Assembly (NCBI GenBank): GCA_964436045.1
Contig: CAYTBN010000011.1
Location: 62,001 to 126,000 of the forward strand
Length of the DNA: 64,000 bases
From: CAYTBN01 sp964436045
Lineage (GTDB): Bacteria > Myxococcota_A > UBA796 > UBA9615 > CAYRNR01
Direction: 5' to 3'
Shown: piece by piece, positions 8,265 to 17,202 of the stretch
How the letters are laid out: every line of letters starts with the position of its first letter
Position numbering within the stretch: position 1 is the stretch's first letter
Made by a program: the position numbers and the translations under genes
Notes under the pieces: model-generated
What the model saw: only the letters and a program-made list of their open reading frames with translations
The model's database searches: none
What the model was told of the DNA's origin: nothing

Positions 8265-8873
8265 TCAGCGCGCTCGCTCGATCTTCCACCGGCCATCGTC
8301 GGATGTGTGGCCATCGATCTTGGCCTTCTCGACCCGGACCCAGAGCAGCCTGAGGACGACGTCGTCGCTTCCGGTCAACGACTGAAAGCGGAACCGGCAG
8401 TCCGTCCCGTTGCGTTCGTCGTCCGATGCGATGTCTTCGAGCAGCAACACGGTCTCCCCGGGGGCCAGGTCGCAGTCGTGCCACATGTTCCAGTGCTCGC
8501 AGATCTTCTGACCGCCCGCGTAGTAGGCGACCTCGTAGGCGACGCGCTGGATCTCATAGGATGAGCCGTTGGTGACCCTCAGGACCGGCGCCCCTTCCTC
8601 GCCATCGATCCTCTCCAGGCCGAAGTCGACCTGTGCGCCCATCTTTCGGAACGCCCTCTCGACATCACTCTTCGTGGGTTCGTCACAGACACACGACGAG
8701 GGGTACCGGAACACTCGCTGGGCCTCCTCGCAATCCTCCAAGGTGGCGTGGCCCGAGGAGTTTCGCGCCTCCGGGGGCAAGGCGCTCGGATAGCACCTGG
8801 CCTTTGCATGCGGAGCCACCACCATGACGCAGCTGACTGCCAGGAACACCCCGAGACTCGCGCTGAACTCCAT
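8265..8873 (-). CDS. secreted protein of unknown function
   Basis: 202 residues. An N-terminal hydrophobic stretch (ASLGVFLAVSCVMVV, then AKA) looks like a signal peptide cleaved by signal peptidase I. About eight Cys residues in the mature part (e.g. CEEAQ, SCVCDEP, ICEHW, HDCDL, DCRF) suggest disulfides. The C-terminal half (VLRVTNGSSYEIQRVAYEVAYY...CDLAPGETVLLLEDI) reads like an immunoglobulin-like beta domain. AAGGAAG lies 8 bases upstream of the ATG. I do not recognise the family. Confidence 0.7.
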   Translation of the reverse strand: MEFSASLGVFLAVSCVMVVAPHAKARCYPSALPPEARNSSGHATLEDCEEAQRVFRYPSSCVCDEPTKSDVERAFRKMGAQVDFGLERIDGEEGAPVLRVTNGSSYEIQRVAYEVAYYAGGQKICEHWNMWHDCDLAPGETVLLLEDIASDDERNGTDCRFRFQSLTGSDDVVLRLLWVRVEKAKIDGHTSDDGRWKIERAR

Positions 8874-9196
8874 CTGTTCTTCCTTCCACCTGCTCTCGAA
8901 TCGCGGTGCGGGAGCGGCCAGGTGAGATCCGGTGGGGATCCTACCGCTCTGCGGAGGTTTCTTCTGCGGCGGGTTCAGCCTCGCTTGCGTTTGGTCAGCT
9001 GACTACCCGATTTCACCGGGACCGTGGCCGCGGTGCGGCCGGTGTGTGGGTGCCGTGGCCTCGTGGCCTTGCGAGGCCGTAGATCGGGCGATTGCCCGGG
9101 CGTTGGCGAACCAGCGATGGCCCCGTCGGTTGAATCTGCCGCTAGCCCCGGACGACATACCCCGTGAGGCGTGTCCTCGTTCATGGGAGGTGAACC
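8874..9196 (+). other. non-coding stretch upstream of the 9197-14688 operon
   Basis: No convincing coding frame. It separates a minus-strand gene from a plus-strand operon and so must hold both promoters, but I cannot name -10/-35 boxes with confidence. A 7-bp inverted repeat (GGCCTCG at 9057-9063, CGAGGCC at 9072-9078, 8-base loop) is the clearest structure. Confidence 0.4.
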
Positions 9197-9298
9197 ATGG
9201 GTTTCCAAACACCGGTCAGCGAGCGTTCCCTGCAGGTTGCTGCCGTGCTCTCCATCGCGCTGGCGGTCATGGTCGTGGGGTTCCTGGCCGTGAGTTGA
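9197..9298 (+). CDS. 33-residue single-TM peptide (smORF)
   Basis: ATG 9197 to TGA 9298 encodes MGFQTPVSERS followed by a hydrophobic helix (LQVAAVLSIALAVMVVGFLA) and VS. A strong Shine-Dalgarno sequence (GGGAGGTGA) ends 3 bases before the ATG, better than most genes in the window. It lies 73 bases upstream of the secreted beta-propeller gene, probably in the same transcript. The short polar N-terminus, single helix and almost no tail are typical of small membrane regulatory peptides. Function unknown. Confidence 0.6.
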   Translation: MGFQTPVSERSLQVAAVLSIALAVMVVGFLAVS

Positions 9299-9371
9299 AT
9301 CCTCGCTGAGCCCCGTCCGACCTCCAGGGCGGCGCCCGCATCCACCGGGCGTCGCCAGCTCAGGAGGTCCC

Positions 9372-12300
9372 TTGTCCGCCGCAGTTTCCCCACGCCGTTT
9401 GCCATTCGTCTGGGCCTGGTTGGTCCTCGTCGCTGGTGCGCTGACCATCGGCACCCGAGCCGACGCGCGCTCGCCGCTGTCTCCCTGGAGCCTGGACCTG
9501 GAGGACCACCCCGGGCTGCTATCCGCCGATGTCACCGCGATCGACGGCGACGACCGAGGCCGGATCTGGTTCGCCACCGCGGAGGGCGGGGCGTCGCGGC
9601 TCGACCCCCGAACCGGAGAGTGGCGGACCTTTGCCGACGCGGCGACGCTCGGTGGCACGGTGGTCATGGACGTCAGGGTCGCTGGTGACGGGCACGTGTG
9701 GTTCGGGACTCTCGATCTGGGGATCGTCCGCTACGCGCCGGACACGGGAGTCTGGACCCGCGACTGGGGGGAGCGCGGGCCGACGTGCAACGGACACGAG
9801 ATCATCGAGGCCCGCCGCGGCCAGATCTGGATCATGTGTTTCGGGGGCGACCTCCATCGGTACCGGCCCGATGCCGACCGCTGGGAGCAGGTCGGGGACG
9901 ACGAGTGGGAGCCGCTTCGCCATGTGGAGGACATCGCGGAGGACGAGACCGGGACGATCTGGGTCTTTTCGGCGAGCCATGGACTGTTCAAGATGGATCC
10001 GGAGACCCTCGATCGGACCTACGCCGGGACCGGCAACGGTGGGGGCCGACGCGAGACACACATCAAGGCGATCCACGCGGACGGGCGCGGGTCGGTGTGG
10101 CTCTCGGGGCGCACCGGTGGGCTGGCCCGGATCGATGTCCTTTCCGGCGAGTACGAGTTCCTGGCGGCCAATCCCCTCCCCGACTCGTCCCTGTGGGTCA
10201 GAGATCTCCACCACTCCCGGGATGGGCGGCTGTGGGCGAGCACCTGGGGCCGCGGGGTTCGGTGTTTCGACCCGGAGACCCGCGGCTGGCGCGATCCGAG
10301 CCCGGCCCACGGCAAGGGCAACTTCGGAGCCTTCCTCCACGAGGACGGCCAGGGCGACCTGTGGGCCGGGAGCTGGTCCGGCAACCTGGCCCACTACGAC
10401 CGCGAGGGCGGGCGCTGGGAGGCGCGCGTGGCGACCCTCATCGCCGCCGACACTCCGGTGACCACGGTGTACGAGGACCGCCGGGGCGATCTGTGGTTCG
10501 GCACCCGCGGAGCGGGGGCGCTGCACCGGGTCGTCGCCACCGGCGAATGGAGCCGGCTGCCCATGCGGGAGGACGGCACCCTCGGCGGGGGCGTGGGCAG
10601 CGCGGTGGCCCTGGATCCCGGGGGCGACCTCTGGTTCGCGTCGTACCGGGTCCTGTCCGGGCTCGAGCGGGCCACCGGGGTATGGGGGGGCGGGATTCAC
10701 CGGTACTCCCCCGTCGACGGCGCCTGGAGGACCTATCGCCAGTGGAGCGGCGTCCCGGGCGCCAGCGCGTGGACCGTCGAGGTGACCTCCGGAGGGCACG
10801 TGCTGGTGGGCAGCATCGAGGACATGGTCTACCTCGATCGGGCGACGGGCCGGTTCTTCGTGGCTGGCGCCAATTCCCGCGAGTCGCTGCGGGGGATTCG
10901 GTCCTTCGCCGAGGACGCCGAGGGCCGACCCTGGGCGCTGAACCTGGGCGTCGGCCTCCTGACCGCGAGCGACGGCGACTCGCCCCACTGGCGCGAACAG
11001 TCGGCCGAGATCTTCTTCGGCGGTCACAGGATGGAGTGGCTCTCCGCGAGCCCCGAAGGTGAACTCTGGGCGGGCGACAGGACCGGTGCGGTCGCCGTGC
11101 GTCGGGCGGGCGCCGAGGAGTGGGAGTGCTGCACTTCCGCCAGTGCCGGCCGGGGTCGCCTCCGGGGCTTGGCGTTCTCGGCGACCGGCGCGACACGATG
11201 GTGGTGGGGCGAGGATGGACGGGTTGGATACCAGGCGGCGGGATCATCCCCTGTCCGCTGGCAGGAGCCCCCGGACGAGACCTGGGTGGCGCATGCCCAC
11301 AATCCGGGTATCGCGCTGGTCGATGACCGGGGCGCGGCCTGGGTCGGCTACCGTCGCGGGCTGGTCCGCTATGACGCGGACGGTGGGCGGGTCGACGTGT
11401 TCCGCGAACAGGATGGCGTCGGCGGCTGGATGGCCGACCATGGTGCGCTGGACGCCAGCGGCGCGATCTGGCTCACGGACAGCTCTCGAGCGATCACGAT
11501 GCTGGTCTTCGACGACGCCGGTCCCCACCGGCCGCTGGTCCTGGACGGTGCGCCCTCTCCCCGCGCGAGTGCGGCGCTGATGGGAGGACACCGGGGCAAC
11601 GACGGACTGTGCTGGGCCCGTCCAGGCGGCTTGACCATCGCCGGCGCGAAGGACGCCACGCAGGTGCCGTTTTCGCCCGTCAAGGAGTGGTATTCGGCCG
11701 TAGACGGGGCAGGGGACGCTTGCTGGGTCGGCCGCCTCCTGTCCGGTGTTGCCCTGGTCGGCGCTGACGGTCGCGTGACGCGATTCGGCATGGCCGAGGG
11801 GCTCCCGGACGTACGGGTGCTGGACGTGTCCCAGGTTCCAGGGGCCGACGCGCTGGCGTGGGTCGCCACCGACGGCGGCGCTGCTCTGCTCGACGAGACC
11901 CGGGGTCTGACGGTCTCCATCACTGCCACCGAGGGCAGCAGCCCGGGTTCGGTCGACCACGTGCTCGCCTTGCCCGACCGTAGCGCGGTGCTGGTGTTCA
12001 ATCCCTTCGATCCGAAGTGGTTCGCCGACACTTCCGACGCCGCCTCGCGTGCCGATCTGCACCTGCGCAGGGCGTCGAGTGCGGGCGTGATCGGCGATCC
12101 GATCGCCATCGCCGCGGGCGAGGTCCGGGATCTGGCGGTCGACGGTTCGGGCACGGTCTGGCTCGCCACCGACTGCGGGCTCTTCCGGCTGGACCGTGGG
12201 AGTGACGAGGCGACCTCGATCCCACTGCCCGAGGGACACGCCAATCTGACTCGGATCGCCGCGGATCCGGCCGGTGGATCGGACGCGGTCTGGCTGGCCG

Positions 12301-12485
12301 CCGACGGGGCAGACGAGTTCCCGGCCCGGGTCCTCCGCTACGCCCCGTCCGAAGGCAGCTGGCGCGTCCTGACCGCCGCCGACGGTCTCCCCACGGCCGC
12401 GTGGATCGACATGCTCGAGGTCTCCCCGGGCGGCGAGTTGACGGTGATGGCTGGCGGGCGGTTGGTCCGGGGGAAGGCGCGATGA
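9372..12485 (+). CDS. large secreted beta-propeller protein (two-component-regulator-propeller type repeats)
   Basis: 1037 residues from TTG 9372 with AGGAGG at 9362-9367. A signal peptide (FVWAWLVLVAGALTIGTRADA) is followed by many repeats of the type D.G.IWFAT..GG..R.D (e.g. RGRIWFATAEGG, DGHVWFGTLDLG, RGSVWLSGRTGG, DGRLWASTWGRG, QGDLWAGSWSGN). These Reg_prop repeats form the sensor propellers of hybrid two-component systems; here there is no kinase or C-terminal membrane helix, only the propellers. The next gene, a Ser/Thr kinase, starts within the stop codon (ATGA at 12482), so an extracytoplasmic sensing role for that kinase is a reasonable inference. Confidence 0.83.
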   Translation: MSAAVSPRRLPFVWAWLVLVAGALTIGTRADARSPLSPWSLDLEDHPGLLSADVTAIDGDDRGRIWFATAEGGASRLDPRTGEWRTFADAATLGGTVVMDVRVAGDGHVWFGTLDLGIVRYAPDTGVWTRDWGERGPTCNGHEIIEARRGQIWIMCFGGDLHRYRPDADRWEQVGDDEWEPLRHVEDIAEDETGTIWVFSASHGLFKMDPETLDRTYAGTGNGGGRRETHIKAIHADGRGSVWLSGRTGGLARIDVLSGEYEFLAANPLPDSSLWVRDLHHSRDGRLWASTWGRGVRCFDPETRGWRDPSPAHGKGNFGAFLHEDGQGDLWAGSWSGNLAHYDREGGRWEARVATLIAADTPVTTVYEDRRGDLWFGTRGAGALHRVVATGEWSRLPMREDGTLGGGVGSAVALDPGGDLWFASYRVLSGLERATGVWGGGIHRYSPVDGAWRTYRQWSGVPGASAWTVEVTSGGHVLVGSIEDMVYLDRATGRFFVAGANSRESLRGIRSFAEDAEGRPWALNLGVGLLTASDGDSPHWREQSAEIFFGGHRMEWLSASPEGELWAGDRTGAVAVRRAGAEEWECCTSASAGRGRLRGLAFSATGATRWWWGEDGRVGYQAAGSSPVRWQEPPDETWVAHAHNPGIALVDDRGAAWVGYRRGLVRYDADGGRVDVFREQDGVGGWMADHGALDASGAIWLTDSSRAITMLVFDDAGPHRPLVLDGAPSPRASAALMGGHRGNDGLCWARPGGLTIAGAKDATQVPFSPVKEWYSAVDGAGDACWVGRLLSGVALVGADGRVTRFGMAEGLPDVRVLDVSQVPGADALAWVATDGGAALLDETRGLTVSITATEGSSPGSVDHVLALPDRSAVLVFNPFDPKWFADTSDAASRADLHLRRASSAGVIGDPIAIAAGEVRDLAVDGSGTVWLATDCGLFRLDRGSDEATSIPLPEGHANLTRIAADPAGGSDAVWLAADGADEFPARVLRYAPSEGSWRVLTAADGLPTAAWIDMLEVSPGGELTVMAGGRLVRGKAR

Positions 12486-14005
12486 TCGGATGTGGACATC
12501 CACGCGCCGCGCAACAAGCCCCGATCCCGCCCCCTCTACCCCCCAAGAGGCGACTCGCATTCGCCGGTGAGGAGGCAGAGGTGAACGGCACGAATCAGGA
12601 GATGGTCACCAACCGGGTCAGCGACCCGGATGCGCGATTTGCGGGCGAGCCGCCCAGCTGGGAGGAGCCGGATGCGGGCGACGAACTTCGTGGACTGGTG
12701 GGGCGGGTCGAGTCCGCGGGCAGCGCGCCGGAGAAGCTGGCGCTGATGAGGTCCCTGCTGGAGCGGATGGAGACCGTCGACCGGGTCCCGGGGGACGTGA
12801 TCGCGCGTATCGATCAGCTGGCGCGCGGGTCCGTGGACCCGGACGTGATTGCGCTGGGATTGCGGGCGCGGGTTTGGGCGCGGTCGGCGCGGATGGGCAT
12901 CGGCGCCACCGAGCGTTGGTCCCGGATGAGCCTGGACGTTCGACTGCGTGCTCAGCACACGCGTGCCTCGCGGCGGCAGCCACCGCGGCGCATCCCCGCC
13001 GCTTCGCTGGATCTTCGCTACGACATCGACTGGAGCCGGCCCCTCGGCGTGGGGGGCTTCGCCGCGTCCTTCGCTGCGGTCGAGCGCGGAACGGGTCGTC
13101 GGGTGGTGATCAAACGAGCCCATGCCCCCCATTCTGACCGTTTCCTCGGTCTGCCCGAGCCGGTGAAGGCCGGGATGGTGGCCGAGTTTCGCGAGCGCTT
13201 CCGGCGCGAGGCACGAGGCCTGGAGCTGTCCCGCGAGCGACGTGTGCGTGGGGTGGTCGGCCTGGTGGAGCACGGGGAACTCGTCGACCCCTTCGTGGCT
13301 GCCAGGGACGGTGCCGCGGGTACCGCACCCTATCTGGTCACCGATCGCGTCGAGGGGCGGTCGCTGAGCTACCTGCTGAAGGTGTATCCCGACGGCCTGC
13401 CCGTCGCCGCCTCGCTGCATTGGGGTGCCCAGCTACTCCGGATCCTCGGCGACCTGCACGACGTCGGTCTGCTCCATCGGGACGTCAAGCCCGGCAACGT
13501 GATGTTCGCCAGTCAGCCCGACACGGAGCTGGTCGATGCGCTGGACGACCACCCGGAGCGTGTGCGCGAGCTCCCCGATCTCGTTCTGATCGACTTCGGC
13601 GCCGCTGTGTCCTTCCGCGACGAGCGGCTCAGCCGCCTGGGCTTCACCCCGCCGTACACCGAGGACTACGCGCCCATCGAGCAGCGCCAGCGCCAGCTCA
13701 GCGATCGCCAGGGGCCGTGGACCGACGTCCACGCCGCGGGTGTCGTGATGCTCGACATGCTGGCGGGCCACCGTCGCCGCCGCGCGTGTTTCAAGGCCCT
13801 GCGCAGCTCCCGCGACGAGGGGGTGCCCGTGGACCGCAAAGTCGCGATCCGCCGGCTGCTCGCCGGTCAGCGGGCCGCCGTCGTCAGTCCCGTCGTCAGG
13901 GCCGTGGAGCCGTGGCCGGGCAAACGCACCCGGGCGGCGCGGCCGCTGGCCAGCTCGCTGCAGGACTGCCTGCGGTCGATCCGGCGCGGGAAGGAGTCGG
14001 CCTGA
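12482..14005 (+). CDS. Ser/Thr protein kinase A, coupled to a sigma factor gene
   Basis: 507 residues from ATG 12482, which overlaps the propeller stop; a GTG at 12581 with GGAGG 5 bases upstream is an equally good start and would remove a Pro-rich leader. The kinase domain begins near residue 180: glycine loop GVGGFAAS, Lys in VVIKRA, catalytic HRDVKPGNVMF, DFGAA. About 35 residues are inserted between the catalytic loop and DFG. No membrane segment. It is paralogous to kinase B (21195-22499), both carrying an N-terminal DPDV/DPQV helical region and RGTGRR/EVVIK. The stop overlaps the sigma gene start (TGATG). Confidence 0.88.
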   Translation: MIGCGHPRAAQQAPIPPPLPPKRRLAFAGEEAEVNGTNQEMVTNRVSDPDARFAGEPPSWEEPDAGDELRGLVGRVESAGSAPEKLALMRSLLERMETVDRVPGDVIARIDQLARGSVDPDVIALGLRARVWARSARMGIGATERWSRMSLDVRLRAQHTRASRRQPPRRIPAASLDLRYDIDWSRPLGVGGFAASFAAVERGTGRRVVIKRAHAPHSDRFLGLPEPVKAGMVAEFRERFRREARGLELSRERRVRGVVGLVEHGELVDPFVAARDGAAGTAPYLVTDRVEGRSLSYLLKVYPDGLPVAASLHWGAQLLRILGDLHDVGLLHRDVKPGNVMFASQPDTELVDALDDHPERVRELPDLVLIDFGAAVSFRDERLSRLGFTPPYTEDYAPIEQRQRQLSDRQGPWTDVHAAGVVMLDMLAGHRRRRACFKALRSSRDEGVPVDRKVAIRRLLAGQRAAVVSPVVRAVEPWPGKRTRAARPLASSLQDCLRSIRRGKESA

Positions 14006-16296
14006 TGGAGACGGCCGGAACCATCGCTCCGAGGTCCACGCCCCCCGCGGGACGTCCTCCCCTCGACTCCGTGCTGAGAGGGTGTCGCGCCACGCAGCCC
14101 GGCGTCCGTGACCGCGCCGCTCGCCAGCTGCGCCAGGTCGTCCGCGGGATGGTCTTCCGCCACGTGAACGGCCGCCGCGAGGAGCTGGAGGAGCTGGCCC
14201 AGGACCGGATGGCCTGGCTGTTCGCCGGCGGCATCGACAAGTTGCTGGACAAGCGCCGGCAGATGGACGACCCGCGGCGTTTCGCCAGCTACTTCCGCCG
14301 CACCATCGTCCGGGCCGCCCGCGAGCCCTTCCGCCGTCATCGCCACAGTCGGGAGTTCCCCCTGCGGGTGATCGACTCCAAGCCAGGAGACCCGGCGACT
14401 CGCATCGCCGACGACATGATCACCTTCACCCGCCTGCTCGGTCACCGCCGCGCCTTCTGGCAGGCTTTCGACGACCTGTCCGCCGCCGACCGCCACGTCC
14501 TCGGCCTCGAGCTGGCCCATTGCCTGGGCGAGATCGACCGCTCCGACATGCTCCGCGAGCTCGGCCTGAACACCGACAGTGCCCTCCGCGCCCGCATCTG
14601 CCGAGCCAAGGCGCGGTTCAAGGCTTTGCTGGGCGAGCGTGGCCTGGATGTGGACCAGGTGCATCGAGGTGATGAGCCTCGGGACTGACCGGGATCCCCC
14701 CGAGGGTTCGGCGCCCGACTCCCGATTTTTCATCGCGTCGCAACAAACGCCAATGTCGATCCCTCCCAACCCAGGAAGCCGGGCACAACCAACCCGCCCG
14801 GCGGGAGCCCCGGTCCCTTCGACACCGGTCGTTGCCTCGCCCGCCGGAGATCCCAGGACCCCCTGGATGCCCATGTAGCCGCCCCCGCAAACGACGACCA
14901 GGCCGACCAGACCCGCGAGCGCGAGCGCGAACAGCCGGCCGGAACCGGCGGCGGGCTGGCGCACGGGATCCACGAGGGTCGGCTCGGCCTGCTTGGGCAC
15001 CGTCCGGGCTTCGCGCTCGGCGGCTTTGCGCGCCTTGTTCTCCGCCGCCGCTTGCGCCGCCGCTTGCGCCGCCGCCTGCTCCGCCGCATCGGCGGCTTGC
15101 CGGCGAGCGGCCTCTCGCGCAGCTGCCTCCTGCGTCGCCTGTTCCGTGCGCACCTTCCGGGACGCGAGGAGCTGGGCGTGGGCCCGCCGCAGCGCCCCGG
15201 CGATCTCGCTGGCGGTCGTGGGGCGCTCCGCTGGCTCCCGCAGGCACCCGAGGATCGCCTCGTCCAGCTCGGCGGGGAGTTCCTCGACGAGCTCCGACGG
15301 CGGATGGGGGATCCCGACCGGCAGCTTGCCGGTCAGCGCCTCGTAGAGCACCAATCCGAAGGAGTAGAGGTCCGCCGCCGCGGTGGGCGCGCCCGTCTCC
15401 TGGGTCAGCTCGGGGGCCATGTAGCGCAGCGTGCCCGGCTGGCCGAACTCGGTCATGTCCGCGCCGGCGACCGCGTGAACCACGCCGAAGTCGAGCAGCT
15501 TGACCTGCACCCGGCCCGCGCGCAGGGCCTCGTCCAGCACCATGATGTTGGAGGGCTTCACGTCCCGGTGGACCAGCCCATGGTCGTGGATGTAGTCGAG
15601 GGCAGCTGCGACCTGCTCGGCCACGTCCGCGATCCGCGCCAGCCGCTCGGGCAGCTCGGCCCGCACCAGGGGGCTGGCGTGGACCTGACCCGTCAAGTGC
15701 TGGGCCAGCGTGGCGCCCTCCAGGTGCTCCATCACCAGCCCCGCCCGCTCGCCCTCGGCCTTGAACTCGTAGACCTGGAGAATGTGGGGATGGTGCAGCC
15801 CGCGTGCCGCCACGACCTCTCTCCGCAGGCGTTTGACCGCGGCCTCGTCCGACGCCTCGGCCGGTGCCAGCAACTTGATCGCGACCACCTCCTGGGTCTC
15901 GACCAGGTTCCTCGCCCTGTACACGGTCCCCATCCCGCCCTGCCCCAGCCGGGCCTCGATGCGGTACTCGGCCCACACCTCGTCGCCGATATCGACGCCG
16001 GTGGTCAGCGTCTCGGTCAGCACCGTCGCCGGTCCGCGGGCCGGGCGGGTGCCGGCCTCGACCGGGGTGTCCCCGCGCGATGTGCCGCAGGCGGGGCAGT
16101 AGGCCATCCCGGGCTCCAGCCGGTGCTCACAGGCGGGGCAGATGTCGCCGGGCGGAGTCGTGGTCGGGTCGGGCGTTCGTGCGGAGTGGGTCGCGTCCGC
16201 CGCGCGCGCGGGCGTTCCCAGCGCCGCCCCGCACGCCTCGCAGTGCCGGGCGCCGTCCTCGTTCTCCGTCTTGCAGGCAGCGCAGACCGTGGACAC
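13867..16296 (-). CDS. zinc-ribbon Ser/Thr kinase with TM segment; C-terminus lost, frame runs on antisense
   Basis: From GTG 16296 (GAGGGGGA upstream, TATCGT at 16325-16330). Two zinc ribbons (CAACKT...CEACG at about 5-23; CPACEH...CPACG at 53-70), kinase domain 111-370 with GQGGMGTVY, Lys in VAIKLL, HRDVKPSN and LDFGV, an Ala/Glu-rich coiled coil (380-435), and a membrane helix (454-475). Sister proteins carry an extracytoplasmic effector domain after the helix; here only about 50 weakly conserved residues follow, and the frame then has no stop through the entire opposite-strand sigma gene, ending at 13867. Real coding probably ends near 14700; the last 270 residues are likely spurious. A 3' deletion or frameshift is the simplest reading. 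Confidence 0.75.
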   Translation of the reverse strand: MSTVCAACKTENEDGARHCEACGAALGTPARAADATHSARTPDPTTTPPGDICPACEHRLEPGMAYCPACGTSRGDTPVEAGTRPARGPATVLTETLTTGVDIGDEVWAEYRIEARLGQGGMGTVYRARNLVETQEVVAIKLLAPAEASDEAAVKRLRREVVAARGLHHPHILQVYEFKAEGERAGLVMEHLEGATLAQHLTGQVHASPLVRAELPERLARIADVAEQVAAALDYIHDHGLVHRDVKPSNIMVLDEALRAGRVQVKLLDFGVVHAVAGADMTEFGQPGTLRYMAPELTQETGAPTAAADLYSFGLVLYEALTGKLPVGIPHPPSELVEELPAELDEAILGCLREPAERPTTASEIAGALRRAHAQLLASRKVRTEQATQEAAAREAARRQAADAAEQAAAQAAAQAAAENKARKAAEREARTVPKQAEPTLVDPVRQPAAGSGRLFALALAGLVGLVVVCGGGYMGIQGVLGSPAGEATTGVEGTGAPAGRVGCARLPGLGGIDIGVCCDAMKNRESGAEPSGGSRSVPRLITSMHLVHIQATLAQQSLEPRLGSADAGAEGTVGVQAELAEHVGAVDLAQAMGQLEAEDVAVGGGQVVESLPEGAAVTEQAGEGDHVVGDASRRVSWLGVDHPQGELPTVAMTAEGLAGGPDDGAAEVAGETPRVVHLPALVQQLVDAAGEQPGHPVLGQLLQLLAAAVHVAEDHPADDLAQLASGAVTDAGLRGATPSQHGVEGRTSRGGRGPRSDGSGRLHQADSFPRRIDRRQSCSELASGRAARVRLPGHGSTALTTGLTTAAR
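14005..14688 (+). CDS. sigma-70-family (ECF-like) sigma factor A
   Basis: 227 residues from ATG 14005 (TGATG overlap with the kinase). The N-terminal half contains a sigma-2-like stretch (LEELAQDRMAWLF...RFASYFRRTIVRAAREPFRRHRHS), the C-terminal half a sigma-4-like helix-turn-helix (LSAADRHVLGLELAHCLGEIDRSDMLRELGLNTDSALRARICRAKARFKALL). Divergent from classical ECF factors. No anti-sigma gene is adjacent; the coupled kinase is the likely regulator, either by phosphorylation or through a shared partner. The minus-strand kinase frame runs antisense through the whole gene. Confidence 0.75.
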   Translation: METAGTIAPRSTPPAGRPPLDSVLRGCRATQPGVRDRAARQLRQVVRGMVFRHVNGRREELEELAQDRMAWLFAGGIDKLLDKRRQMDDPRRFASYFRRTIVRAAREPFRRHRHSREFPLRVIDSKPGDPATRIADDMITFTRLLGHRRAFWQAFDDLSAADRHVLGLELAHCLGEIDRSDMLRELGLNTDSALRARICRAKARFKALLGERGLDVDQVHRGDEPRD

Positions 16297-16474
16297 GTCG
16301 TCCCCCTCGCTCTCCAGGGCCTCCACGATAGAACAACTGCGCCGCGCTTGACCACGTGCCCGGGATGAATGTCTCGGGGACCCGCTGCGACCCGGGGGCT
16401 GCAGGGCAGTCGTCGCCACCGAGGTCTTGTCGCGTGTGGGACGACCCTGTACAACCTTCCACGGGGAGACGCTC

Positions 16475-17101
16475 ATGACAGGGCCCACCTTGGACTCCAA
16501 CTGGAAACGCGCTGTGCTCGCCACGATCGTCGTCGCGGCCTGTGCCGTCGCGACCCCCGCGACTTCTGCGGACGCGGGGAACGCCCCGGCCGAGGACACG
16601 ATCGGCGCCGGCATCGCGGTGCCCGACACCGGTTCCGGTAAGAGCAAGAAGGGCAACGACAGCGGCTTCGATCCCAAGGACTTCGGCGGGGGCTTCCGCA
16701 TCGGATTCTGGTCCTACATGGGCATCGACGGTGGACAGAGCGGACCAGGGTACGGCCCCACCGTGGGTATCAACCCGGGCGTCGACTGGTACTTCGGGAT
16801 GTGGAAGGTCTCGCTGGACTACGCCTATGGCGGCAGCCTCGGTGATGGCGGTGGCGTCGGCAGCGAGGCGTTCACGTCCACGGGCGTCGCCTTCCCTTTC
16901 CCCAAGGTCCGTCCCTGGATCGCCGCCCGGATCGGCTATTGCTTCGGCGACGGCTACTGCGACGAGGGCTTCGTCGCGGGGCCCAACTGGGGCGTCGACC
17001 TGCGCATGGGTGGCCTCTACGCCCAGTTCAGCGGGTACGTCTACCCGGGAGTCGAGATCCAGGCGGTGGGCTTCAACGCCGCGATTGCGCTGGGGATCTG
17101 A
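16475..17101 (+). CDS. secreted, probably outer-membrane beta-barrel protein
   Basis: 208 residues from ATG 16475, GGGGAG 8 bases upstream. Signal peptide WKRAVLATIVVAACAVATPATSA, then a Gly/Ser/Lys linker (GSGKSKKGNDSG), then alternating aromatic/Gly strands (FRIGFWSYMGI, VDWYFGMWKVSLDYAYGG, ARIGYCFGDGYC, GLYAQFSGYVYPGVEIQAVGFNAAIALGI) as in small outer-membrane barrels. The 160-residue mature part would allow about eight strands. A Cys pair (YCFGDGYC) may form a disulfide. It opens the gene group that ends with kinase B and sigma B; membership in that operon is inferred. Confidence 0.68.
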   Translation: MTGPTLDSNWKRAVLATIVVAACAVATPATSADAGNAPAEDTIGAGIAVPDTGSGKSKKGNDSGFDPKDFGGGFRIGFWSYMGIDGGQSGPGYGPTVGINPGVDWYFGMWKVSLDYAYGGSLGDGGGVGSEAFTSTGVAFPFPKVRPWIAARIGYCFGDGYCDEGFVAGPNWGVDLRMGGLYAQFSGYVYPGVEIQAVGFNAAIALGI

Positions 17102-17202
17102 GCGCCGCCTCCCAGGCCTCCGGCGCGCCTCGCCGGGGTCGATCGTCGAGATTGCAACAAACGTGAAACCCGGCCCCTCCATCCCGTGAGGAGGCGAGAA
17201 TC

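Noticed and set aside
9299..9371. Rho-independent terminators here and after other operons
   Set aside because: GC hairpins occur but none is followed by a T run, so I do not call terminators.
14693..14760. A frameshifted FGE domain after the minus-strand kinase TM helix
   Set aside because: None of the three minus-strand frames shows FGE motifs (TEVTVAQ, SEWEYAA, GNVWEWV) before the sigma gene, so the domain is absent rather than frameshifted.
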